From Limnoperna fortunei (Eukaryota > Mollusca > Bivalvia > Mytilida > Modiolidae), in NCBI GenBank assembly GCA_944474755.1, contig OX104113.1:55696074-55760073 (forward strand): a DNA stretch of 64,000 nt. Direction: 5' to 3'. Of the stretch, positions 44,772 to 57,560 are shown piece after piece (within the stretch, counting starts at the first letter, position 1; each line of letters begins with the position of its first letter). The notes under the pieces were generated by a model that was not told the DNA's origin, searched no databases, and saw only the letters and a list, made by a program, of their open reading frames with translations. Made by a program: the position numbers and the translations under genes.

Positions 44772-46155
44772 ATTATTATTACTTTTCTTCCGATCTAAAA
44801 TTCAATTTAGTGCTGCCAAAAAGTTTCTTATCCGATCGAGCTGAAAATTTGGCGGTGTGATGGATACCCCGTGGGCTTTCTCCCATTCACCCTGTTAGCA
44901 CGCCCCGTCAAAAATGAGGGCGTGGCAGGGACCCCCCATGAAAACGTTGTTATCACATCTCCTCCTAAGGCACACAAAATGGTACAATAAAATGGACGCC
45001 GATTCCATCTGGGATCGATGTCCTCGAATTGTCGATAGGTAGAAAATCGCTGGGCGCAACCAGTAAAAAGTTACCAGTCGTGCAAGTCCAACACCACTTT
45101 TTATGTAAAAATCGTAATTTCCCGAAAAACGATGCATCCCAGCTGTTTGAAACCCTCGCCATTCGCTTTAGAATGTCGATTTCAGTCTAAAAATGTCTTT
45201 CCGTAACGTGTACGAGTCAATAAATCCTTAAAATCCCACATTGAAACACGTGACCACCCCTCCCCCCAGCCACGTAAATTTCGTCTGTCGTGATGTCCGT
45301 TTCAGCCATCGTCAGTGAATGACAGTGTAAATCGTGTGTCAACAAGTTGTTCTAACTGTCCGAACTGCATTTTACCTGAAACAATAACAAATTGAAACAA
45401 TTTCCGACGTCACTTTTTTGTGTATTCCATCGTCTGCTACGTGCCTCGTGTAATTATTTTACAGTGTGAAATTCCGCTGAAAATAAAATAAAAAAGTCTT
45501 TTATTAATTGTCGGCTTGCTCCGTTGATAAAAATCCGTGTCGTCCTGAAATAAACAATCACTGAGATTAAAGATCGTGCATCATGTCATATATAGGTCCG
45601 TTCAGACCATCGTAACTCCCTGTTGTGGTAAAATAAAACTATCTCCGTGATATTATATAACAATGTCACGTGACTCCAGCTAGTTCATTTCTTTGCCTTT
45701 TACCATAAATCTCTTTCTCTTCTCCTACAAGTCAAGAAAAGTCATTAAAATACAAAACATATAGTTCAAACAGAAAAATTAACAAACAAACAAATAAACA
45801 AAAACACTGGTTCCCGGTTTTTATATAATCATAGTTGCATATAAAACTATGAACCCAAAAAGGGCCCAACTCTCCACCCAGGGACAGCATGTCAAAAACA
45901 ATATATCATGCTGGCCCTGGGGTGGAGGGGCCGGGCCCTTTTTTTTCTTCAATTTTGTAATTAGAACGTTCTAGAAACAATGGAATAGAAACCCCCGGGG
46001 GGGGGGGGTATACGGGTATATTACGATGTAAAATGATAGATTTTCACCCTCTGGGGCCTCTTGTTTAACGTTTAACGCCAGTTTTTCCTATAGAAACGAT
46101 AACGAGGGAAAGACCTTCCTGTGCATTTGTTCTACTGAACAAATGTCCTTTTAAA
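44772..46155 (+). repeat. Module B
   Basis: One-arm palindrome form. Long hairpin 45856-45945, HSE-like triplet 45963-45977, 3' stem-loop near 46124-46145. Confidence 0.88.
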
Positions 46156-48329
46156 TATTATTATTAAGGTCTTTCCCACTACAGTGGAAAGACCTTCTTA
46201 CCTTTCTTATGATTATTATTATTATTTTTCTTTTCTTTTCCGCCATCAGTTGCTAAAAAGTGTCGCGACATATCATTTTGATACTTGGTAGCATTAATCG
46301 GTCATACTGGCAGATGACTCAGTTCACCCTGTGAAACCAATCTATTTTTAGTAACAGAGTTATCTGCCCCAACACCGTAAACCCTTGTTAGCAGATAAAC
46401 TCAGAAACCGTAACGGATTCTCAAAATCTGAAGTGTAAAAAATGTCGCTGGTCCTATAGCGATGATTTGTCATGCAAAATTTTTTTTTCCAATCGACTTC
46501 CTGTTTACGTGTTTTTGACCTGAAAAATGTCGCAACGCGTCAAAATTTTTTTCTCAAAAACCGTAAGTCCTAGAGACTTGGGACCACCACCATTGATCCT
46601 AAGTGACATGTGCTACATTTAAAAATGTCAAGGTCAAAGGTCAAAAGTCAAGGTCAAAGGTCACCATAGGTCTTGTTAGCACTATATCTCACAAACCATA
46701 AAAGATAGAAGCAGACAATGAATGGGAAAAATACTCCACTTATTGAGACCTTCATTTGGTACATTTGACCGAAAGCTGTGCGATGGACCATTTTTGAGTT
46801 ACTGCCCTTGACGCGTTTCGGTTAATCTGTTTTTTGGTTAAAACTTGAAAACGGTTAGAGATAATATAGTAAACATATAGGTTTAACATGATCAGTAGGA
46901 AAAGAGCTTCAATTTGAGCCAAAGGTCAAAGGTCATAGGTCAAGGTCATACCATAGCAACAAGGTGACCGTTATAAAAAGTCCTTAGCAACCATAAATTT
47001 TTAGAATCAGAATGATGTACTTTATTGAAATATGTCATTTCATGACAGGAAGTGGCCTTTTGTCCCTAGCAACCGAATGAAAGTCCTTAACAACCATGTA
47101 TTTTTGTGGCTGAGGACCACTTTCTTTACTCAAATAATTCATTTTTTTGACTGGAAGTGACATTTTTTGCTATAGCAAGACAAAAAATCCCATAGCATCA
47201 CCTAACTTTTCTTACATTAGAGGAACAGTGGGAAAGACCTTCTCATTTGTTCTCAGAACAAATGGCAGTTTAATTATTATTATTGTTCTTCTTTTCTGCC
47301 ATCAGTTGCTAAAAAGTGTCGCGACATATCATTTTGATACTTGGTACCATTAATCGGTCATACTGGCAGATGACTCAGTTCACCCTGTGAAACCGATCTA
47401 TTTTTAGTAACAGAGTTATCTGCCCCAACACCGTAAACCCTTGTTAGCAGATAAACTCAGAAACCGTAACGGATTCTCAAAATCTGAAGTGTAAAAAATG
47501 TCGCTGGTCCTATAGCGATGATTTGTCATGCAAAATTTTTTTTTCCAATCGACTTCCTGTTTACGTGTTTTTGACCTGAAAAATGTCGCAACGCGTCAAA
47601 TTTTTTTTCTCAAAAACCGTAAGTCCTAGAGACTTGGGACCACCACCATTGATCCTAAGTGACATGTGTTACATTTAAAAATGTCAAGGTCAAAGGTCAA
47701 AAGTCAAGGTCAAAGGTAATCATAGGTCTTGTTAGCACTATATCTCACAAACCATAAAAGATGGAAGCATACAATAAAAGGAAAAATACTCCTCTTATTG
47801 AGACCTTCATTTGGTATATTTGACTGGAAGCTGTGCGATGAACCGTTTTCGAGTTACTGCCCTTGACGTGTTTCGGTTAATCGGTTTTTTGGTTAAAACT
47901 TGAAAACGGTTAGAGATAATATAGTAAACATATATGTTTAACATGATCAGCAGGAAAAGAGCTTCAATTTGAGCCAAAGGTCAAAGGTCATACGTCAAGG
48001 TCATACCATAGCAACAAGGTGACCGTCATAAAAAGTCCTTAGCAACCATATATTTTTAGAATCAGAATGATGTACTTTACTGATATATGTCATTTCATGA
48101 CCGGAAGTGGCCTTTTGTCCCTAGCAACGGAATGAAAGTCCTTAACAGCCATCTATTTTTTGGCTTGGGACCACTTTCTTTACTAAAAAAACTCATATTT
48201 ATGACTGGATGTGACATTTTGTGCTATAGGAAGATAAAAAATCCCTTAGCATCACCTTAATTTTCTGACTTTAGAGGAACAGTGGGAAAGACCTTCTCAT
48301 TTGTTCTCAGAACAAATGGCAGTTTAATT
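46156..48329 (+). repeat. Two array A units
   Basis: Unit 1 runs 46156-47274 with a hairpin head at 46166, and unit 2 runs 47275-48329. Both have the CTGCCATCAG-type head. A four-half-site AGGTCA block is at 46923-46948. Confidence 0.87.
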
Positions 48330-49806
48330 GTGTTTATATTTTGCTACCATGAAAGTATTTATAATGTTAAAATAAAATAATGTCGTATATTGAGTGATAA
48401 TATTTTGAATAATATACAATAATTATTATACAAATGCTATCACTCAATATATACCAGTACAATATTACACAATTTTACCTTTACAGTCAATTAGTTACCC
48501 TGTATGGGGGACTCCTTAATCCACACTAATGAGCGCCTACAATGTTCTTTGGTCTTTCAAAATGTTGACATTCCGGCACACAGTCGTTTCAATATCATTA
48601 AGGTCTTTCCCACTACAGTGGAAAGACCTTCATGTCTTTCTTATTATTAAGGTCTTTCCCTTCCACAGAAGGAAAGACCTTACTGTATTTCGTCTGATTA
48701 TTAAGGTCTTTCCCACTACAGTGGGAAGACCTTCTTACCTTTCTTATGATTATTATTATTTTTCTTTTTTTTTCCGCCGTCATTTGCAAAAAAGTGTCGC
48801 GACATATCATTTTCATACTTGGTACCATTAATCGGTCATAATGTCAGATGACTCAGTTCACCCTGTGAAATCGATCTATTTTTAGTAACAGAGTTATCTG
48901 CCCCAACACCGTAAACCCTTGTTAGCAGATAAACTCAGAAACCGTAATCGATTCTCAAAATCTGAAGTGTACAAAATGTCCCTGGACATATGGCGATGAT
49001 TTATCATGCAAATTTTTTTTTTCCAATCGACTTCCAGTTTACGCGTTTTTGAGCTGAAAAATGTCGCAACGCGTCAAAATTTTTTTCTCAAAAACCGCAA
49101 ATCCTAGAGACTTGGGACCACCACCATTGATCCTAAGTGACATATGTTACATTTAAAAATGTCAAGGTCAAAGGTCAAAAGTCAAGGTCAAAGGTCACCA
49201 TTGGTCTTGTTAGCACTATATCTCATAAACCATAAAAGATAGAAGCAGACAATAAATGGGTAAACTACTGCTCTTATCGAGATCTCCATTTGGTACATTG
49301 GCCCGAAGCTGTACTATGAACCATTTTCGAGTTACAGCCCTTGACGCGTTTCGGTTAATCGCTTTTTTCGTTAAAACTTGAAAACGGTTAGATATAATAT
49401 AGTAAAAATATAGGTTTAACATGATCAGCAGGAAAAGAGCTTCAATTTGAGCCAAAGGTCAAAGGTCATACGTCAAGGTCATACCATAGCAACAAGGTGA
49501 CCGTCATAAAAAGTCCTTAGCAACCATATATTTTTAGAATCAGAATGATGTACTTTACTGATATATGTCATTTCATGACCGGAAGTGGCCTTTTGTCCCT
49601 AGCAACGGAATGAAAGTCCTTAACAGCCATCTATTTTTTGGCTTGGGACCACTTTCTTTACTAAAAAAACTCATATTTATGACTGGATGTGACATTTTGT
49701 GCTATAGGAAGATAAAAAATCCCTTAGCATCACCTTAATTTTCTGACTTTAGAGGAACAGTGGGAAAGACCTTCTCATTTGTTCTGAGAACAAATGGCAG
49801 TTTAAT
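48330..49806 (+). repeat. Spacer, triple hairpin head and unit A
   Basis: Spacer 48330-48599, then an A unit. The stem-loop is GTTCTGAGAAC here, one base changed from CTCAGAAC. Confidence 0.87.
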
Positions 49807-51580
49807 TGTGTTTATATTTTGCTACCATGAAAGTATTTATAATGTTAAAATAAAATAATGTCGTATATTGAGTGATAATATTTTGAATAATATACAATAA
49901 TTATTATACAAATGCTATCACTCAATATATACCAGTACAATATTACACAATTTTACCTTTACAATCAATTAGTTACCCTGTATGGGGGACTCCTTAATCC
50001 ACACTAATGAGCGCCTACAATGTTCTTTGGTCTTTCAAAATGTTGACATTCCGGCACACAGTCGTTTCAATATCATTAAGGTCTTTCCCACTACAGTGGA
50101 AAGACCTTCATGTCTTTCTTATTATTAAGGTCTTTCCCTTCCACAGAAGGAAAGACCTTACTGTATTTCGTCTGATTATTAAGGTCTTTCCCACTACAGT
50201 GGGAAGACCTTCTTACCTTTCTTATGATTATTATTATTTTTCTTTTTTTTTCCGCCGTCATTTGCAAAAAAGTGTCGCGACATATCATTTTCATACTTGG
50301 TACCATTAATCGGTCATACTGTCAGATGACTCAGTTCACCCTGTGAAATCGATCTATTTTAAGTAACAGAGTTATCTGCCCCAACACCGTAAACCCTTGT
50401 TAGCAGATAAACTCAGAAACCGTAATCGATTCTCAAAATCTGAAGTGTACAAAATGTCCCTGGACCTATGGCGATGATTTATCATGCAAAATTTTTTTTT
50501 CCAATCGACTCCCAGTTTACGCGTTTTTGAGCTGAAAAATGTCGCAACGCGTCAAAATTTTTTTCTCAAAAACCGCAAATCCTAGAGACTTGGGACCACC
50601 ACCATTGATCCTAAGTGACATATGTTACATTTAAAAATGTCAAGGTCAAAGGTCAAAAGTCAAGGTCAAAGGTCACCATAGGTCTTGTTAGCACTATATC
50701 TCATAAACCATAAAAGATAGAAGCAGACAATAAATGGGAAAAATACTCCTCTTATTGAGGCCTTTATTTGATACATTGACCCAAAGCTGTGCGATGAACC
50801 ATTTTCGAGTTACTGCTCTTGACGAGTTTCGGTTAATCGGTTTTTTGGTTAAAACTTGAAAACGGTTAGAGATAATATAGTAAACATATAGGTTTAACAT
50901 GATCAGTATGAAAAGAGCTTCAATTTGAGGCAAAGGTCAAAGGTCAAAAGTCAAGGTCAAAGGTCACCATTGGTCTTGTTAGCACTATATCTCATAAACC
51001 ATAAAAGATATAAGCAGACAATAAATGGGAAAAATACTCCTCTTATTGAGGCCTTTATTTGATACATTGACCCAAAGCTGTGCGATGAACCATTTTCGAG
51101 TTACTGCCCTTGACGCGTTTCGGTTAATCGCTTTTTTCGTTAAAACTTGAAAACGGTTAGATATAATATAGTATACATATAGGTTTAACATGATCAGCAG
51201 GAAAAGAGCTTCAATTTGAGCCAATGGTCAAAGGTCATTAGTCAAGGTCATACCATAATACCATAGCAAGGTGACCGCTATAAAAAGTCCTTAGCAACCA
51301 TATATTTTTAGAATCAGAATGATGTACTTTACTGATAAATGTCATTTCATGACCGTAAGTTGCCTTTTGTCCCTAGCAACGGAATTAAAGTCCTTAACAT
51401 CCATCTATTTTTTGGCTCGGAACCACTTTCTTTACTCAAATAACTCATTTTTATGACTGGAAGTGACATTTTGTGCTATAACAAGATACAAATTCCCTTA
51501 GCATCACCTAAATTCACTGACTTTAGAGGAACAGTGGGAAAGACCTTCTCATTTGTTCTCAGAACAAATGGCACTTTAAT
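49807..51580 (+). repeat. Spacer, triple hairpin head and unit A with an extra sub-repeat
   Basis: About 300 bp longer than the previous unit because the AGGTCA sub-repeat is present one extra time (about 50640-51240 holds two full copies). Confidence 0.87.
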
Positions 51581-52960
51581 ATTATTATTACTTTTCTTCC
51601 GATCTAAAATTCAATTTAGTGCTGCCAAAAAGTTTCTTATCCGATCGAGCTGAAAATTTGGCGGTGTGATGGATACCCCGTGGGCTTTCTCCCATTCACC
51701 CTGTTAGCACGCCCCGTCAAAAATGAGGGCGTGGCAGGGACCCCCCATGAAAACGTTGTTATCACATCTCCTCCTAAGGCACACAAAATGGTACAATAAA
51801 ATGGACGCCGATTCCATCTGGGATCGATGTCCTCGAATTGTCGATAGGTAGAAAATCGCTGGGCGCAACCAGTAAAAAGTTACCAGTCGTGCAAGTCCAA
51901 CACCACTTTTTATGTAAAAATCGTAATTTCCCGAAAAACGATGCATCCCAGCTGTTTGAAACCCTCGCCATTCGCTTTAGAATGTCGATTTCAGTCTAAA
52001 AATGTCTTTCCGTAACGTGTACGAGTCAATAAATCCTTAAAATCCCACATTGAAACACGTGACCACCCCTCCCCCCAGCCACGTAAATTTCGTCTGTCGT
52101 GATGTCCGTTTCAGCCATCGTCAGTGAATGACAGTGTAAATCGTGTGTCAACAAGTTGTTCTAACTGTCCGAACTGCATTTTACCTGAAACAATAACAAA
52201 TTGAAACAATTTCCGACGTCACTTTTTTGTGTATTCCATCGTCTGCTACGTGCCTCGTGTAATTATTTTACAGTGTGAAATTCCGCTGAAAATAAAATAA
52301 ACAAGTCTTTTATTAATTGTCGTCACGCTCCGTTGATAAAAATCCGTGTCGTCCTGAAATAAACAATCACTGAGATTAAAGATCGTGCATCATGTCATAT
52401 ATAGGTCCGTTCAGACCATCGTAACTCCCTGTTGTGGTAAAATAAAACTATCTCCGTGATATTATATAACAATGTCACGTGACTCCAGCTAGTTCATTTC
52501 TTTGCCTTTTACCATAAATCTCTTTCTCTTCTCCTACAAGTCAAGAAAAGTCATTAAAATACAAAACATATAGTTCAAACAGAAAAATAAACAAACAAAC
52601 AAATAAACAAAAACACTGGTTCCCGGTTTTTATATAATCATAGTTGCATATAAAACTATGAACCCAAAAAGGGCCCAACTCTCCACCCAGGGACAGCATG
52701 TCAAAAACAATATATCATGCTGGCCCTGGGGTGGAGGGGCCGGGCCCTTTTTTTTTCTTCAATTTTGTAATTAGAACGTTCTAGAAACAATGGAATAGAA
52801 ACCCCGGGGGGGGTATACGGGTATATTACGATGTAAAATGATAGATTTTCACCCTCTGGGGCCTCTTGTTTAACGTTTAACGCCAGTTTTTCCTATAGAA
52901 ACGATAACGAGGGAAAGACCTTCCTGTGCATTTGTTCTACTGAACAAATGTCCTTTTAAT
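51581..52960 (+). repeat. Module B
   Basis: One-arm palindrome form. Long hairpin 52666-52754, HSE-like triplet 52773-52787. Confidence 0.88.
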
Positions 52961-54076
52961 TATTATTATTATTAAGGTCTTTCCCACTACAGTGGAAAGA
53001 CCTTCTTACCTTTCTTATGATTATTATTATTTTTCTTTTCTTTTCCGCCATCAGTTGCTAAAAAGTGTCGCGACATATCATTTTGATACTTGGTACCATT
53101 AATCGGTCATACTGGCAGATGACTCAGTTCACCCTGTGAAACCGATCTATTTTTAGTAACAGAGTTATCTGCCCCAACACCGTAAACCCTTGTTAGCAGA
53201 TAAACTCAGAAACCGTAATCGATTCTCAAAATCTGAAGTGTAAAAAATGTCGCTGGTCCTATAGCGATGATTTGTCATGCAAAATTTTTTTTTCCAATCG
53301 ACTTCCTGTTTACGTGTTTTTGACCTGAAAAATGTCGCAACGCGTCAAAATTTTTTTCTCAAAAACCGTAAGTCCTAGAGACTTGGGACCACCACCATTG
53401 ATCCTAAGTGACATGTGTTACATTTAAAAATGTCAAGGTCAAAGGTCAAAAGTCAAGGTCAAAGGTCACCATATGTCTTGTTAGCACTATATCTCACAAA
53501 CCATAAAAGATAGAAGCAGACAATAAATGGGAAAAATACTCCACTTATCGAGACCTTCATTTGGTACATTTGAACGAAAGCTGTGCGATGGACCATTTTT
53601 GAGTTACTGCCCTTGACGAGTTTAGGTTAATCGGTTTTTTGGTTAAAACTTGAAAACGGTTAGAGATAATATAGTAAACATATAGGTTAAACATGATCAG
53701 TAGGAAAAGAGCTTCAATTTGAGCCAAAGGTCAAAGGTCATAGGTCAAGGTCATACCCTAGCAACAAGGTGACCGTGATAAAAAGTCCTTAGCAACTATA
53801 TATTTTTAGAATCAGAATGATGTACTTTACTGAAATATGTCATTTCATGACCGGAAGTGGCCTTTTGTCCCTAGCAACCGAATGAAAGTCCTTAACAACC
53901 ATATATTTTTTGGCTCGGGACCACTTTCTTTACTCAAATAATTCATTTTTATGACTGGAAGAGACATTTTGTGCTATAGCAAGACACAAAATCCCATAGC
54001 ATCACCTAACTTTTCTTACTTAAGAGGAACAGTGGGAAAGACCTTCTCATTTGTTCTCAGAACAAATGGCATTTTA
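52961..54076 (+). repeat. Array unit A
   Basis: Hairpin head at 52974, one full AGGTCA sub-repeat and one shorter. Ends in the 3' stem-loop near 54047-54067. Confidence 0.87.
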
Positions 54077-54253
54077 TTATTATTAAGGTCTTTCCCCCTT
54101 TCCAAGGGAAAGACCTTCTTGTATTTCTTATGATTATTATTAAGGTCTTTCCCACTACAGTGGAAAGACCTTCTTACCTTTCTTATGATTATTATTATTA
54201 TTATTAAGGTCTTTCCCCCTTTCCAAGGGAAAGACCTTCTTGTCTTTCTTATG

Positions 54254-54304
<51 letters not shown>

Positions 54305-55113
54305 TTTCTTCTTCCGCGGAGGTTTGCCAAAAAGTGTCTGGACGTATCATTTCGATACTTGGTAACATCAATCGGTCATATCCGGAGATGACATGGCTCA
54401 TGCTTTTAGACCGATCTATTTTTAGTAACAGAGTTATCTGCCCCAACACGAAAACCCTTGTTAGCAGATAAACTCAGAAACCGTAACCGATTCTTAAAAT
54501 CTGAAGTGTACAAAATGTCGCTGGCCCTATGGCGATGATTTGTCATGCAAATTTTTTTTTTCCAATCGACTTCCTGTTTACGCGTTTTTGACCTGAAAAA
54601 TGTCGCAACGCGTCAAAATTTTTTTCTCAAAAACCGTAAGTCCTAGAGACTTGGGACCACCACCATTGATCCTAAGTGACATATGTTACATTTAAAAATG
54701 TCAAGGTCAAAGGTCAAAAGTCAAGGTCAAAGGTCACCATAGGTCTTGTTAGCACTATATCTCGCAAACCATAAAAGATAGAAGCAGACAATAAATGGAA
54801 AAAATACTCCACTTATTGAGACCTTCATTTGGTACATTTGACCGAAAGCTGTGAGATGGACCATTTTTGAGTTACTGCCCTTGACGCGTTTCGGTTAATC
54901 GGTTTTTTGGTTAAAACTTGAAAACGGTTAGAGATAATATAGTAAACATATAGGTTAAACATGATCAGTAGGAAAAGAGCTTAAATTTGAGCCAAAGATC
55001 AAAGGTCATAGGTCAAGGTCATACCCTAGCAACAAGGTGACCGTTATAAAAAGTCCTTAGCAACTATATATTTTTAGAATCAGAATGATGTTCTTTACTG
55101 AAATATGTCATTT
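54077..55113 (+). repeat. Triple hairpin head and 3'-truncated unit A
   Basis: Hairpins at 54085-54117, 54142-54172 and 54206-54238, then a long ATT run (54249-54303). The unit stops in ATGTCATTTCAT and runs directly into the ATT head of the next unit, so about 200 bp including the 3' stem-loop is missing. Confidence 0.86.
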
Positions 55114-56168
55114 CATTATTATTATTTTTCTTCTTCCGCGGAGGTTTGCCAAAAATTGTCTGGACGTATCATTTCGATACTTGGTAACATCAATCGGTCA
55201 TATCCGGAGATGACATGGCTCATGCTTTTAGACCGATCTATTTTTAGTAACAGAGTTATCTGCCCCAACACGAAAACCCTTGTTAGCAGATAAACTCAGA
55301 AACCGTAACCGATTCTTAAAATCTGAAGTGTACAAAATGTCGCTGGTCCTATGGCGATGATTTGTCATGCAAATTTTTTTTTTCCAATCGACTTCCTGTT
55401 TACGCGTTTTTGACCTGAAAAATGTCGCAACGCGTCAAAATTTTTTTCTCAAAAACCGCAAGTCCTAGAGACTTGGGACCACCACCATTGATCCTAAGTG
55501 ACATATGTTACATTTAAAAATGTCAAGGTCAAAGGTCAAAAGTCAAGGTCAAAGGTCACCATAGGTCTTGTTAGCACTATATCTCGCAAACCATAAAAGA
55601 TAGAAGCAGACAATAAATGGAAAAAATACTCCACTTATTGAGACCTTCATTTGGTACATTTGACCGAAAGCTGTGCGATGGACCATTTTTGAGTTACTGC
55701 CCTTGACGCGTTTCGGTTAATCGGTTTTTTGGTTAAAACTTGAAAACGGTTAGAGATAATATAGTAAACATATAGGTTAAACATGATCAGTAGGAAAAGA
55801 GCTTCAATTTGTGCCAAAGGTCAAAGGTCATAGGTCAAGGTCATACCCTAGCAACAAGGTGACCGTTATAAAAAGTCCTTAGCAACTATATATTTTTAGA
55901 ATCAGAATGATGTTCTTTACAGAAATATGTCATTTCATGACCGGAAGTGGACTTTTGTCCCTAGCAACCGAATGAAAGTCCTTAACAACCATATATTTTT
56001 TGGCTCGGGACCACTTTCTTTAATCAAATAATTCATTTTTATGACTGGAAGTGACATTTTGTGCTATAGCAAGACACAAAATCCCATAGCATCACCTAAC
56101 TTTTCTTACTTAAGAGGAACAGTGGGAAAGACCTTCTCATTTGTTCTCAGAACAAATGGCATTTTAAT
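55114..56168 (+). repeat. Array unit A
   Basis: The same head and body as the preceding truncated unit, with very few differences, and a complete 3' end. Confidence 0.87.
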
Positions 56169-57560
56169 ATTATTATTACTTTTCTTCCGATCTAAAATTC
56201 AATTTAGTGCTGCCAAAAAGTTTCTTATCCGATCGAGCTGAAAATTTGGCGGTGTGATGGATACCCCGTGGGCTTTCTCCCATTCACCCTGTTAGCACGC
56301 CCCGTCAAAAATGAGGGCGTGGCAGGGACCCCCCATGAAAACGTTGTTATCACATCTCCTCCTAAGGCACACAAAATGGTACAATAAAATGGACGCCGAT
56401 TGCATCTGGGATCGATGTCCTCGAATTGTCGATAGGTAGAAAATCGCTGGGCGCAACCAGTAAAAAGTTACAAGTCGTGCAAGTCCAACACCACTTTTTA
56501 TGTAAAAATCGTAATTTCCCGAAAAACGATGCATCCCAGCTGTTTGAAACCCTCGCCATTCGCTTTAGAATGTCGATTTCAGTCTAAAAATGTCTCCCCG
56601 TAAGGTGTACGAGTCAATAAATCCTTAAAATCCCACATTGAAACACGTGACCACCCCTCCCCCCAGCCACGTAAATTTCGTCTGTCGTGATGTCCGTTTC
56701 AGCCATCGTCAGTGAATGACAGTGTAAATCGTGTGTCAACCAGTTGTTCTAACTGTCCGAACTGCATTTTACCTGAAACAATAACAAATTGAAACAATTT
56801 CCGACGTCACTTTTTGTGTATTCCATCGTCTGCTACGTGCCTCGTGTAATTATTTTACAGTGTGAAATTTCTCTGAAATAAATTTAGAAAGTCTTTTATT
56901 AATTGTCGGCTTGCTCCGTTGATAAAAATCCGTGCCGTGTCGTCCTGAAATAAACAATCACTGAGATTAAAGATCGTGCATCATGTCATATATAGGTCCT
57001 TTCAGACCATCGTAACTCCCTATTGTGATAAAATAAAACTATCTCCGTGATATTATATAAGAATGTCACGTGACTCCAGCTAGTTCTGTTCTTTGCCTTT
57101 TACCATAAATCTGTTTTTCTTCACCTACAAGTAAAGAAAACGCATTAAAATACGAAACAAACAGTTCAAAAAGAAAAATAAACAAACAAACAAATACACA
57201 AAAAAACTGGTTCCCGGTTTTTATATAATCATAGTTGCATATAAAACTATGAACCCAAAAAGGGCCCAACTCTCCACCCAGGGACAGCATGTCAAAAACA
57301 ATATATCATGCTGGCCCTGGGGTGGAGGGGCCGGGCCCTTTTTTTTTCTTCAATTTTGTAATTAGAACGTTCTAGAAACAATGGAATAGAAACCCCCAGG
57401 GGGGGGGGAGTAATACGGGTATATTACGATGTAAAACGATAGATTTTCACCCTATGAGGCCTCTTGTTTAACGTTTAACGCCAGTTTTTCCTATAGAAAC
57501 GATAACGAGGGAAAGACCTTCCTGTGCATTTGTTCTACTGAACAAATGTCCTTTTAATTA
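56169..57560 (+). repeat. Module B, slightly diverged copy
   Basis: More substitutions than other B copies in 56860-57180 and in the G run (CCCCCAGGGG). Long hairpin 57256-57345, HSE-like triplet 57364-57378, 3' stem-loop near 57531-57552. Confidence 0.87.

Noticed and set aside
44895..45137. 80-codon minus-strand ORF in module B
   Set aside because: Present because the B copies are nearly identical; no domain, signal or start context supports coding.
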